Shown: one piece after another, positions 1 to 8,004 of the stretch
Layout of the letters: each line of letters begins with the position of its first letter
How positions within the stretch are numbered: the stretch's first letter is position 1
Source: Bacteroidota bacterium
GTDB lineage: Bacteria > Bacteroidota > Bacteroidia > Chitinophagales > Chitinophagaceae
Length of the DNA stretch: 34,486 bases
Assembly (NCBI GenBank): GCA_013285915.1
Contig: JABDGS010000037.1
Location: 1-34,486 of the forward strand
Reading direction: 5' to 3'
The notes under the pieces: model-generated
What the model was told of the DNA's origin: nothing
Database searches by the model: none
Seen by the model: the letters and a program-made list of their open reading frames with translations, nothing else
Made by a program: the position numbers and the translations under genes

Positions 1-78
1 AGCATAGCGGTGAATGGCGCCAATAAAGGCGTCTTTACCACCGCCTATCATGCCCATTCTTAATTTTCTGTTTAGCAT
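1..78 (-). CDS. Gfo/Idh/MocA family oxidoreductase, N-terminal fragment (runs off left edge)
   Basis: Reading the minus strand from an ATG at 78 gives 26 codons to the window edge. The start contains [17 protein letters not shown], the glycine-rich NAD(P)-binding turn of a Rossmann fold as found at the N-terminus of Gfo/Idh/MocA sugar dehydrogenases. These enzymes oxidise or epimerise sugars and inositols using NAD(P). The gene is divergent from the chimeric ORF at 415, across 336 bp. What lies beyond residue 26 is not visible. The part seen here is the kind of N-terminus that the oxidoreductase half of the 415-2118 ORF lacks, so this may be an ordinary paralog or the other half of a rearranged gene. 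The family call is good for this short piece; completeness is unknown. Confidence 0.72.
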   Translation of the reverse strand, partial: MLNRKLRMGMIGGGKDAFIGAIHRYA

Positions 79-364
79 TTGTGTAAATTTTTTTATCAGT
101 AAGCGGATTTAAAAGTAAAATATTTTACATTTACTTCCTACTAACAAATAAATTATCTGTTGATTAATTTGTTTGCCAGTAAAAAACTAATTGCTGTTTT
201 TTGTTGAATAAACAAATTTACAAGCCTTGCCTGTATTATAATTCAGTTACTTTTAATAACCTTTTGAAGATGCCGCCGCACCCCTTAAAAATAACTAACA
301 GTTGTTGTTGATCTTATTATTCTGTTATTTATACGCAATGAAAGAGTTAAAAAAGAAAAAAGTT

Positions 365-395
365 TTTGTTGTCAATTATACATTTAATACTTTAA
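365..395 (+). promoter_or_regulatory. Candidate Bacteroidota promoter for the MFS-oxidoreductase cluster
   Basis: In the 336-bp divergent gap 79-414, TTTG at 365-368 is followed after 19 bases by TACTTTAA at 388-395. This resembles the Bacteroidota -33 TTTG / -7 TAnnTTTG arrangement, but the last two bases of the -7 box do not match. Transcription would begin near 400, just before the ATG at 415. The rest of the gap is AT-rich and I see no gene in it. The call rests on pattern matching only. Confidence 0.35.
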
Positions 396-414
396 CCCAA
401 AATTTCTAACGATT

Positions 415-2118
415 ATGCCAACTATCAACCGTAAGCAGTTGTTTCTTGCAGCCCGTATAGCCTTAATATTTACGGCTATGACATTTGCTTTCCGCGCATC
501 ACTTGAAGGTGTGTGGGGCACTGAGTTTCATTTAACAAAAGAACAGTTAGGCTGGATATTTAGCCCGGCTTTTTGGGGTTTTACCCTAGCTATGATTTTT
601 GGGGGACCACTGGTTGATTTTCTTGGAATGAAGAAGATATTGGTTTTTGCATTTGTGGGCCATATTGCAGGTGTTATTATATACCTGGTAGCAAAAGATG
701 CAACAACCTTATTTATTGGTACTGTGTGCATAGGTGTTGGTAACGGTATGGTTGAGGCTGCGTGTAACCCTTTAACCGTAACCTTATACCCCGAAAAGAA
801 AACGGCCATGTTAGGGCGGTTTCACATGTGGTTTCCCGGTGGTATTGTTATTGGTGGCCTGTTATCATATTTATTTTTAGACATGGTACATATAGACTGG
901 CATATACTAATAGCCACACTGTTTATACCCGCAGCAATTTATGCGTTCATGTTTATTAAACTTGATTTCCCTAAAACTGAAAGGGTAACAAGCGGTGTAA
1001 GCACCGGCAAAATGTTTATGTCGTGTTTAAAGCCATTATTCCTGGTAATGGTTATTTGTATGTTTATGACCGGCGCAACTGAATTGGGCACCAATACATG
1101 GATAGTTCCATTATTATCGGGTGCTAACGTTTCGGGCATTCTTATATTAGTATTTATAAAGGAAAGTGAGCTGCCTGCAGATAAACGCATTGATTTTATT
1201 ACCATTGTTACACCAAACTTCGCCCATTTTGCACCAGCAATGATGGCTTTGGAGCATGGCTTTAACGTGGTGATAGAAAAACCGATAACTTTTACTATTG
1301 ACGAAGCCAAACAACTGCAGCAAAAAGTTGCAGAAACGGGCCTATTGTTGTGCCTGACACATACTTACAGCGGTTACCCGCTGGTTAAACAGGCCAAACA
1401 GATGATGAAAGCCGGCGCTCTTGGTAAAATAAGAAAAGTATGGGTTGAATACCCGCAGGGCTGGCTTAGCAAATTAAGTGAACGCGAAGGTAATGCACAG
1501 GCGGCCTGGAGAACAGACCCGAAAAGAAGCGGCAAAAGCGGTTGTATGGGCGATATTGGTACACACGCCGCACACCTTGCTGAATATATTACCGGTTTAA
1601 AAATTACGCACCTGTGTGCCGACCTTAATATTATGGTAGAGGGCAGGATGCTGGATGATGATGGTAATGTATTGCTGAAATTTGAAAATGGCGCAGCAGG
1701 CGTTTTAATGGCCAGCCAGGTTGCAGCCGGTGAAGAGAATGCATTGAAAATACGTGTTTACGGTGAAAAAGGTGGTATTGAATGGGCGCAGCATGAGCCC
1801 AATACGATGTTGGTTAAATGGCTTGACCAGCCCACACAAATTTTACGTGCCGGCGCCAATTACGGCGACAGGCTTTCATCGTTTGCCACCCATAATGCGC
1901 GCACACCGGGCGGCCATCCTGAAGGTTACCTGGAAGCATTTGGCAACATTTACAGGAACTTTGCATTAAGCCTGTCTGCAAAACTTTCAGGCGGAGAGCC
2001 TACACCCGAAATGCAGGACTACCCAAGAGTTGATGAAGGTGTTAGGGGCATGGCATTTATTGATAATGTAGTGGCCTCAGCAAAGAGTGAACAAAAGTGG
2101 ACAGAGCATAATGTGTAA
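415..2118 (+). CDS. Chimeric ORF: MFS transporter first half fused to Gfo/Idh/MocA oxidoreductase lacking its N-terminus
   Basis: Residues 1 to about 247 are the first seven transmembrane helices of an MFS sugar transporter plus the start of an eighth. From about residue 249 (LPADKRIDFITIVTPN) the protein is a Gfo/Idh/MocA oxidoreductase with the EKP motif (VVIEKPIT) and a conserved C-terminal half (GCMGDIGTHAAHLAEY). The transporter lacks helices 8-12, and the oxidoreductase lacks roughly its first 70-80 residues, including the NAD-binding GxGxxG. The change occurs in frame near 1150-1165. Neither half should work as its family normally does. In related Bacteroidota, MFS, oxidoreductase, isomerase, cytochrome c and DUF1080 genes are often neighbours. 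The chimera could be a real deletion, an inversion breakpoint (see findings) or a misassembly. Domain calls are sure; function is doubtful. Confidence 0.85.
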   Translation: MPTINRKQLFLAARIALIFTAMTFAFRASLEGVWGTEFHLTKEQLGWIFSPAFWGFTLAMIFGGPLVDFLGMKKILVFAFVGHIAGVIIYLVAKDATTLFIGTVCIGVGNGMVEAACNPLTVTLYPEKKTAMLGRFHMWFPGGIVIGGLLSYLFLDMVHIDWHILIATLFIPAAIYAFMFIKLDFPKTERVTSGVSTGKMFMSCLKPLFLVMVICMFMTGATELGTNTWIVPLLSGANVSGILILVFIKESELPADKRIDFITIVTPNFAHFAPAMMALEHGFNVVIEKPITFTIDEAKQLQQKVAETGLLLCLTHTYSGYPLVKQAKQMMKAGALGKIRKVWVEYPQGWLSKLSEREGNAQAAWRTDPKRSGKSGCMGDIGTHAAHLAEYITGLKITHLCADLNIMVEGRMLDDDGNVLLKFENGAAGVLMASQVAAGEENALKIRVYGEKGGIEWAQHEPNTMLVKWLDQPTQILRAGANYGDRLSSFATHNARTPGGHPEGYLEAFGNIYRNFALSLSAKLSGGEPTPEMQDYPRVDEGVRGMAFIDNVVASAKSEQKWTEHNV

Positions 2119-2126
2119 AAAAACCT

Positions 2127-2180
2127 ACCCACGTTTGGCACGGCCGGGCGGGCCTGGAGGGACAAGGGACGCATCGCACT
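2127..2180. other. GC-rich intergenic patch between oxidoreductase and toxin-antitoxin pair
   Basis: The 90-bp gap 2119-2208 contains a stretch much richer in G+C than the rest of the window, with the near-palindromic core GGCCGGGCGGGCC. It has no ORF and no T-run after the core, so it does not look like an intrinsic terminator. It could be a copy of a short dispersed repeat or the scar of the insertion that brought in the toxin-antitoxin pair. I see no second copy in this window. Confidence 0.3.
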
Positions 2181-2208
2181 ATTTGGTAAAATGGTTTAAC
2201 TTTAAGGC

Positions 2209-2442
2209 ATGGTATTAAATTTAATTTCTTCAAGCCCCGGTATTTTAAACGGCAAACCGGTAATTAAGGGAAGCCGGATAAGCGTTGAGATGATAATAGA
2301 ATGGCTTGCAACCGGCGCAACGGTGGAAGCCATTTATGAAAGGTACCCGCATTTACCACAAGGCTCGGTTCAACAAGCTTTGCAGTATGCAGCTCAATTT
2401 TCAAAAAACGAGATACTGATTGAAGAAGAAATTCATGATTAA
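2209..2442 (+). CDS. DUF433 family antitoxin-like protein
   Basis: This 77-residue protein has the DUF433 hallmarks: SSPGILNGKPVIKGSRI near the start, then EMIIEWLATGATVEAIYERYPHL, a helix-turn-helix-like segment. DUF433 proteins are small DNA-binding proteins that commonly precede DUF5615 or PIN-like partners and are regarded as antitoxins of type II modules. The stop codon (2440-2442) shares one base with the ATG of the next gene, so the two are translationally coupled. The pair interrupts what is otherwise a sugar-catabolism gene cluster, which suggests it moved in as a unit. The antitoxin role is inferred from family and context. Confidence 0.85.
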   Translation: MVLNLISSSPGILNGKPVIKGSRISVEMIIEWLATGATVEAIYERYPHLPQGSVQQALQYAAQFSKNEILIEEEIHD

Positions 2443-2816
2443 TGGAATTGCCATCCTTTTTTGCCGATGAAAATATTCCATTTGAATTAATTCAATGGGT
2501 GAAACAAAGGGGGCTCAGCATTTCAAGCATAGTTGAAGAACAGCTTTTTGGGATTGATGATATTGACATAATACATAAGGCTTATGGTGAGAGAAAAATT
2601 ATCCTGACACAGGATAGTGATTTCGGGCAAATTATTTTCACACAAAAGGTTCCATTTTTTGTGATCATATATTTAAGACCAGGCCACTTTAATGGCTCTT
2701 TTCATACAGCTACATTTGAGGCGATTCTTAAAAACCTGGCGGAAGTGCATGAGAATATGATCATCATCGGCCAGAGGAAAGACAATAAAATTAAAGTACG
2801 TATAAGGCATTTATAA
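2442..2816 (+). CDS. DUF5615 PIN-like toxin
   Basis: This 124-residue protein begins FFADENIPFELIQWVKQRG and contains ILTQDSDFGQIIF, the two acidic motifs of the DUF5615 branch of PIN-like nuclease folds. Asp9, Glu10, Asp58 and Asp60 are the likely metal-binding positions. Partners of DUF433 with this fold are presumed ribonuclease toxins held in check by the upstream protein. Its start overlaps the antitoxin stop by one base. The gene appears complete. The next gene starts 41 bp downstream; a weak CCCC-TTTA-GGGG hairpin at 2828-2839 has no U-tract, so read-through into the isomerase is possible. Confidence 0.85.
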   Translation: MELPSFFADENIPFELIQWVKQRGLSISSIVEEQLFGIDDIDIIHKAYGERKIILTQDSDFGQIIFTQKVPFFVIIYLRPGHFNGSFHTATFEAILKNLAEVHENMIIIGQRKDNKIKVRIRHL

Positions 2817-2857
2817 ATACTTAATTGCCCCTTTAGGGGTTTAACATTTTAACCTAT

Positions 2858-3913
2858 ATGACAACAGTAAAAGGCCCGGGCATATTTTTAGCGCAGTTTA
2901 TGGGTGATGCTGCGCCGTTTAACTCACTAAAAACAATTTGCGAGTGGGCTAAAAGTATTGGTTTTGTTGGAGTACAAATACCCACATGGGATGCACGCTG
3001 TATTGACCTGCAAAAAGCAGCCGAAAGCAAAACGTACGCCGATGAATTGAAAGGCACTGTTGAAGAAGCCGGTTTGCAGATAACAGAGCTCTCTACGCAC
3101 CTGCAGGGGCAACTTGTGGCTGTACATCCTGCTTACGATGTAATGTTCGATGGTTTTGCGCCGGCCGCAGTACATGGTAACAGCAAGGCCAGGACAGAAT
3201 GGGCAGTAAAGCAATTGCACTACGCCGCAAAGGCAAGCCAAAATTTAGGACTAAACGCACATGCAACTTTTAGCGGGGCATTATTATGGCATACCATGTA
3301 CCCGTGGCCACAAAGGCCCGGCGGATTGGTGGAAACTGGTTTTACTGAACTTGCCAAACGCTGGTTACCCATATTAAATGCTTTTGATGAGTGTGATGTA
3401 GACCTGTGTTACGAAATTCACCCGGGTGAAGACCTGCATGACGGTGTTACTTATGAAATGTTTTTAGAGAAAGTAAACAACCACGCAAGGGCTTGCCTGT
3501 TGTTTGATCCATCGCATTTTGTATTGCAATGCCTTAATTATCTTGAATACATTGATAATTACCATGAACGTATAAAAATGTTTCATGTAAAGGATGCTGA
3601 GTTTAATCCAACAGGCAAACAGGGCGTGTACGGTGGTTACCAAAACTGGATTGATCGTGCCGGGCGCTTCCGCTCACTGGGCGACGGGCAGGTTGATTTT
3701 AAATCCATTTTTAGCAAACTGGCGGCTTACGATTACAAGGGCTGGGCAGTAATGGAGTGGGAGTGCTGCATTAAACACCCTGAAGACGGTGCAAAAGAAG
3801 GCTCGGTATTCATCAAAGACCACATCATACGTGTTACAGAAAAGGCTTTTGATGATTTTGCAAATACCGGCAATGATGAAAATTTTAACCGCAGTGTTTT
3901 AGGTATAAACTAA
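2858..3913 (+). CDS. Sugar phosphate isomerase/epimerase (AP endonuclease 2-like TIM barrel)
   Basis: This 351-residue protein is cytosolic, without a signal peptide. The fold is recognisable from the usual metal-site segments: CYEIHPGEDLHDG (Glu), LLFDPSHFVLQ (Asp/His), MFHVKDAEF (His) and VMEWECC (Glu). Such proteins isomerise or epimerise keto-sugars, inositols or their phosphates with a divalent metal. The companions are a Gfo/Idh/MocA oxidoreductase upstream and a DUF1080 protein downstream. A role in oxidising sugars to 3-keto forms and processing the products fits, but the substrate cannot be read from the sequence. The ATG at 2858 gives the family's usual N-terminus (GPGIFLAQF). Confidence 0.88.
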   Translation: MTTVKGPGIFLAQFMGDAAPFNSLKTICEWAKSIGFVGVQIPTWDARCIDLQKAAESKTYADELKGTVEEAGLQITELSTHLQGQLVAVHPAYDVMFDGFAPAAVHGNSKARTEWAVKQLHYAAKASQNLGLNAHATFSGALLWHTMYPWPQRPGGLVETGFTELAKRWLPILNAFDECDVDLCYEIHPGEDLHDGVTYEMFLEKVNNHARACLLFDPSHFVLQCLNYLEYIDNYHERIKMFHVKDAEFNPTGKQGVYGGYQNWIDRAGRFRSLGDGQVDFKSIFSKLAAYDYKGWAVMEWECCIKHPEDGAKEGSVFIKDHIIRVTEKAFDDFANTGNDENFNRSVLGIN

Positions 3914-3962
3914 TAGCAATAACTTTATCGCGAATATTAATAACCTTAAAAATTTCCAAGTT

Positions 3963-4370
3963 TTGAAAAAGTACTTAGCAGTATTAGCCCTTGCGGGCGT
4001 TTTTGCGGCCTGCGGCGGTGGTAGCGGCAGCACAAAGTCAGGAGATTCAACAGCAGCCTCGTCATCATCTTCAGCTGGTGACATTACAGCAAATCCTGAC
4101 TATATAAAAGGCCTTGCGCTTGTGCAAAACAATGATTGCCTTACCTGCCACACGATTTCAGATCCCAAAGTGGGGCCTCCTTACGAAAAGGTTGCTGCTA
4201 AATATGCAGGTGTTGATACTGCGGTTGACTATTTGGCAAAAAAGATACTTTCAGGTGGTGAAGGCGTTTGGGGCGCTACAAAAATGACACCTCACCCTGC
4301 TTTGCCATTAGATTCAGCAAAGCAAATAGTTAAATACATACTGTTGCTGAAGCCTGCTGCTACTAAATAG
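3963..4370 (+). CDS. Lipoprotein c-type cytochrome (single heme)
   Basis: This 135-residue protein starts at a TTG codon. No in-frame ATG lies nearby, and the TTG yields a clean lipoprotein signal (MKKYLAVLALAGVFAAC, lipidated Cys17). A Ser/Gly-rich linker follows, then a class I cytochrome c domain with heme motif CLTCH (Cys59, Cys62, His63) and probable axial Met108 in ATKMTPHP. It should sit in the envelope and pass electrons. Small cytochromes of this type are common next to DUF1080 and Gfo/Idh/MocA genes in Bacteroidota, possibly as acceptors for sugar oxidation. That link is inferred. Confidence 0.9.
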   Translation: MKKYLAVLALAGVFAACGGGSGSTKSGDSTAASSSSSAGDITANPDYIKGLALVQNNDCLTCHTISDPKVGPPYEKVAAKYAGVDTAVDYLAKKILSGGEGVWGATKMTPHPALPLDSAKQIVKYILLLKPAATK

Positions 4371-4429
4371 CCGGCGGCTCCATAGCCTTGTTTGAAGTTT
4401 ATTATTTGCAAAGAGTAAATTTACGCTGT

Positions 4430-5110
4430 ATGAAATATATTCTAACGGCTGCGCTGGCAGTTGTGGTATTTGCCTTTACGCCATTAAAAAAAGAAAGGGG
4501 CGATGCCTGGATAAGCCTTTTTGATGGTAAAACTACCAATGGCTGGCATACCTATAACCAAAGTACAGCAGGTGCTGCATGGAAGGTTGAAAACGGCACG
4601 CTTCATCTTGATCCTTCGGGAAATACCGGCAGGGGCGACCTTGTTACCAACGACGAATATGAAAATTACCAGCTGATGCTGGAGTGGAAAATATCAGAAG
4701 GTGGCAACAGCGGTGTTATTTTTAACGTGAAAGAAGACAAGAAGTATGAAGATACTTATATGACAGGCCCCGAAATGCAGGTACTGGATAATGATAAACA
4801 CCCTGACGGTAAAATACCCAAGCACCGTGCGGGTAACCTGTACGACCTGATAGCTGGCCCGGATAAGGTAAAGCCAGTTGGCGAATGGAACAAGATGGAA
4901 ATAATTTGCAACAAAGGCAGTTTAAAATTTTACCTGAATGGTGTTAATGTTGTTACAACCACCATGTGGGATGACAACTGGAGAAAAATGATAGCAGGCA
5001 GCAAGTTTAAACAATGGCCCGACTTTGGTACGTTTACCAAAGGCCATATCGCCCTGCAGGACCATGGCAACAGTGTTTGGTACAGGAATATTATGATAAA
5101 GAAATTGTAG
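4430..5110 (+). CDS. DUF1080 / 3-keto-disaccharide hydrolase family protein
   Basis: The ATG at 4430 is preferred because it begins a signal peptide (MKYILTAALAVVVFAFTP); an upstream in-frame TTG at 4388 would add 14 residues of no evident use. The mature part (226 residues in total) has the DUF1080 pattern: WISLFDGKTTNGWHTY, then GDLVTNDEYENYQLMLEWKI, GGNSGVIFNV, and the terminal segment IALQDHGNSVWYRNI. The fold is a concanavalin-like jelly roll. Members cleave 3-keto-glycosides in the periplasm. With the oxidoreductase, isomerase and cytochrome upstream it completes a plausible 3-keto-sugar pathway. An intrinsic terminator follows. Confidence 0.88.
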   Translation: MKYILTAALAVVVFAFTPLKKERGDAWISLFDGKTTNGWHTYNQSTAGAAWKVENGTLHLDPSGNTGRGDLVTNDEYENYQLMLEWKISEGGNSGVIFNVKEDKKYEDTYMTGPEMQVLDNDKHPDGKIPKHRAGNLYDLIAGPDKVKPVGEWNKMEIICNKGSLKFYLNGVNVVTTTMWDDNWRKMIAGSKFKQWPDFGTFTKGHIALQDHGNSVWYRNIMIKKL

Positions 5111-5132
5111 CATATTAAAGCTTACATATTAG

Positions 5133-5161
5133 AATGCCGCTATAAAGGCGGCATTTTTTTT
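5133..5161 (+). terminator. Intrinsic terminator after the DUF1080 gene
   Basis: A perfect 8-bp stem, AATGCCGC / GCGGCATT, with a 7-base loop is followed by a run of T to 5161. It lies 22 bp after the DUF1080 stop and separates this cluster from the convergent CHAT gene that ends at 5173. The opposite side has no A-tract, so it acts mainly on plus-strand transcripts. Confidence 0.85.
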
Positions 5162-5172
5162 GGATGATAGCT

Positions 5173-8001
5173 TTATAATGTTTCGCTGTGCATCACCAGC
5201 AAGGCTATTGCTTTTCTCTTTTTGTTTGCAGCCCTAAATACAAAAAATATCGCGGCTATTGCAACAATAACAATACAGGTAATTATAAGCCATTTGTATG
5301 GGCTGCCGGCGGGTACAAGCTGCAGGGGCTGCACATTGCCAACAATAACAAGATTGGCCCAATAGTAAGGCAATAAATGCTCTCTGCTGCTTTGCATGTA
5401 TGCAATTTTGGCCTTCCGGAGGGCCTCGTCTTTAGGTATGCCTGCCGCAAGATAATGGTTAAACGAATCTGTTATTGTGTAAATAGCTTCATCATCCGCC
5501 TTCCATAACGTAGCAGCAACTGCGGGTATGCCTGCTGCCGAAAAGCCACGCGCAAGACTGTAAATACCTTCGCCGGCAGCCTTTTTGCCGGCATTTGTTT
5601 CGCAGGCGCTTAGTATTACAAGCTGCGTAGCAGGGTTTGTAAAAAAGCTAAGCTCAGAAAGATAGATGGAAGAATCGCCCATATACATAACCGGCTCGTT
5701 ATTACCGCTGTCAGCGCTCGCATGCGAAAAAACAGTAACCACACTATAAGATGGCGCGCTGCTAAAAAAATTCCTTCGTGTGGCATCACCACCAATAAAC
5801 AAGCTTGAATTGCCGTAATAACCTGATGACTGCCTTAGTGCATTATCCGAGCCTGTTAGCTTTACTAACCTGCTTTTAGCAGGAAAGCTAACGGGCGCAA
5901 TACCAAAAAAATTGCCGTCTGCTTTTGAGGTATTAAATTTCCGTAATAAATAACCTGCTGAATATACGTAGCTGAATGTGTAATTATTAATAAGAAAATT
6001 TTTGCCTGTAGTATCAGTACATAATGCTTCGAATGGGATTAAAAAATCATCTGTACAAATAATTACACGGCCCGGTGGCAATTGCAATTTTTCAAACAGT
6101 TGTTTGTACAACCTGTTGGATAATTTTGAAAATGCCGGGTAACCGCTATTAAGCCTGCTGCCATCTGCGCAAAACTGCTCGAAAGCAACTATGTCATTTT
6201 TGGTAAACTCATCAGCTGAAAGCCTGATAAATTTTGTTTGGTTAACTGATGTAACCAAAATATATACGGCTGAATCTGCAGCAAAATAATGAATGAAGGA
6301 CTGACTGTTCTGCTTCAAATATTTTTGCACGTCATCAAGGGAAGGAATATTATCAGCATATTTATACCGGGAATATGCAGGGCGTTTTGTTTCAAGCATT
6401 CTTGTGTAATGCTCTAAAGCATCTTTTGCCTGCAGCAAAATAATCTCCTGTTGGGCATAGCCGGGAGAATTATATTCCAGTGCAGATAATTTTTGCTGCT
6501 GTTCAATAACATTTACCTGTAAACGCTCCTGTTCTGCAAATTCAGCTGCAGGTAATTGAGCGGATGCTCCTAATTCATTCAACGCATCCCCAAGCAGTAC
6601 ACTCCTGCTTTTCTCCATAAAATAAAACGCCAGTGTTGTATTATTTTCAAGATAGGCTGCTTCAAGGGCGTAACCATAAAATACCTTAGCATGGTCGCGC
6701 CAATATAACTTGCTCTGTTCGCCGGTTTGTGCATTTCGCATCATTGTAAGCAGCGTATCAGTAAGCTTTGCAGTTTGTAAGGCAGCATCTAAATACTGGC
6801 TGTTTTTTGTTTTCGTGAACAAATAGATAAGCGTTTCAGTTTTATTGCTGAAGATGGTATAAAGCAACTCTTTGTTGCCTATTGTTTTAAGCTTTTCTGC
6901 AGGTGGGTTTATTAAATTATCGGTGTTGGCCGTGTGAAGCAAATAATTTTGTGCCTGCAGGTTATGCTGCATGCATTGCTGGTAATCTTTTCTGCCAAAA
7001 TAAAGAACATCGAGATCTGCTTCAGCTATTGCTATTCTTTCAAAATTTCCCGACTGTTTTGCATAGTTAAGTGCGTTAAAATAACACTCCTTTGCTTTAT
7101 TGTAATCATGCCCTACATTAATATAATAATTTCCAAAGTCAACATAATCATCCGCTACTTTCTCAGGGGCACCAGTACTTTTTCGTTGCTTTATTGCATG
7201 TATAAAATATTTTATCGCCTTTTCGCCATCACCTAGCTTTCCAAATACCTGTGCTCTGGTTTTAAAAGCCGATGCAAGCTGGTCGTAATTATTTTGGTCG
7301 GCCCAGGCTAGTGCGCTATCGGCATCTTTTGCTGCCTGCTGCAAGTGCCCCTGGAAAAGCAACGCCGATGCCCTTAAGTTATAAAATCCCAAAACTGTTG
7401 CATCATCACCTGCCCTGGTAGCCTCAATAATGCCCTGGCTGCTTTCTTCTTCAGCTTTTTGGTAATCGGCTTCCTGGTATACCAGCAATTCCACAAGCTT
7501 TGTTCGTGCAGTCAATCCAATGTTGCCGGGTCCAGGAAATTGACTGGCAACTTGTATTGAACTATCTAAATACCGCAAAGCCTTTTCATACAAGTGAAGA
7601 GACTCGTACAATAATCCCAGGTTGTAATAACTTTTTGCTGCAAAGCTTTTACAACTACCCTTAACACCACTCATATTTATTCTCACTGCCAGTAACGTAT
7701 TATTTATAGCCTCATTACCTGCAATTAAGTTGTCCATGCCGTACCTGAGGGCACCAAGCCTGTGAAAAATTCTTGCATAAACCGAGTCATGTTTTAAGTT
7801 TGCCGCTTCAAATTGACTTTTAAGCGCGAGTACCTCTTTATATTTTATGGCGGGTGTATACGCTGTGTTATTTTCAACCGCGATAAGTTTATCCCAAATG
7901 CATGTGCTGTTATTGCACTGGGCACCAGTATTAAATGCTATGCCCAGCGCAATAACAGCAACGCATATATTTATCACGTATGTTCTTCTTATCGGCTGCA
8001 T
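5173..8001 (-). CDS. CHAT-domain (caspase-like) protein with TPR repeats and C-terminal membrane anchor
   Basis: This 942-residue protein has a signal peptide (to about residue 28, ending NTGAQC). Helical TPR-type repeats span roughly 40-400, a Gln-rich helical linker lies around 480-540, and a C-terminal CHAT domain runs from about 590 to 895. The caspase-type dyad is visible as His760 in VFSHASADS and Cys800 in LSACETNAG, so protease activity is plausible. A single transmembrane helix (about 904-922, LIITCIVIVAIAAIFFVF) and a basic tail KKRK end the protein, placing the CHAT domain outside the cytoplasm. It starts 3 bp after the subtilase stop and is the last gene of the sigma/anti-sigma/protease operon. 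CHAT proteins serve in signalling and in bacterial defence; the substrate here is unknown. Confidence 0.9.
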   Translation of the reverse strand: MQPIRRTYVINICVAVIALGIAFNTGAQCNNSTCIWDKLIAVENNTAYTPAIKYKEVLALKSQFEAANLKHDSVYARIFHRLGALRYGMDNLIAGNEAINNTLLAVRINMSGVKGSCKSFAAKSYYNLGLLYESLHLYEKALRYLDSSIQVASQFPGPGNIGLTARTKLVELLVYQEADYQKAEEESSQGIIEATRAGDDATVLGFYNLRASALLFQGHLQQAAKDADSALAWADQNNYDQLASAFKTRAQVFGKLGDGEKAIKYFIHAIKQRKSTGAPEKVADDYVDFGNYYINVGHDYNKAKECYFNALNYAKQSGNFERIAIAEADLDVLYFGRKDYQQCMQHNLQAQNYLLHTANTDNLINPPAEKLKTIGNKELLYTIFSNKTETLIYLFTKTKNSQYLDAALQTAKLTDTLLTMMRNAQTGEQSKLYWRDHAKVFYGYALEAAYLENNTTLAFYFMEKSRSVLLGDALNELGASAQLPAAEFAEQERLQVNVIEQQQKLSALEYNSPGYAQQEIILLQAKDALEHYTRMLETKRPAYSRYKYADNIPSLDDVQKYLKQNSQSFIHYFAADSAVYILVTSVNQTKFIRLSADEFTKNDIVAFEQFCADGSRLNSGYPAFSKLSNRLYKQLFEKLQLPPGRVIICTDDFLIPFEALCTDTTGKNFLINNYTFSYVYSAGYLLRKFNTSKADGNFFGIAPVSFPAKSRLVKLTGSDNALRQSSGYYGNSSLFIGGDATRRNFFSSAPSYSVVTVFSHASADSGNNEPVMYMGDSSIYLSELSFFTNPATQLVILSACETNAGKKAAGEGIYSLARGFSAAGIPAVAATLWKADDEAIYTITDSFNHYLAAGIPKDEALRKAKIAYMQSSREHLLPYYWANLVIVGNVQPLQLVPAGSPYKWLIITCIVIVAIAAIFFVFRAANKKRKAIALLVMHSETL

Positions 8002-8004
8002 ATT

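Noticed and set aside
939-1310. Minus-strand open frame of 123 codons across the chimera junction
   Set aside because: It is a shadow of the plus-strand gene with no recognisable features; it does not offer an alternative explanation for the fusion.
2828-2839. CCCC-TTTA-GGGG hairpin between the DUF5615 and isomerase genes as a terminator
   Set aside because: The stem is only 4 bp and no T-run follows directly, so it is too weak to call.
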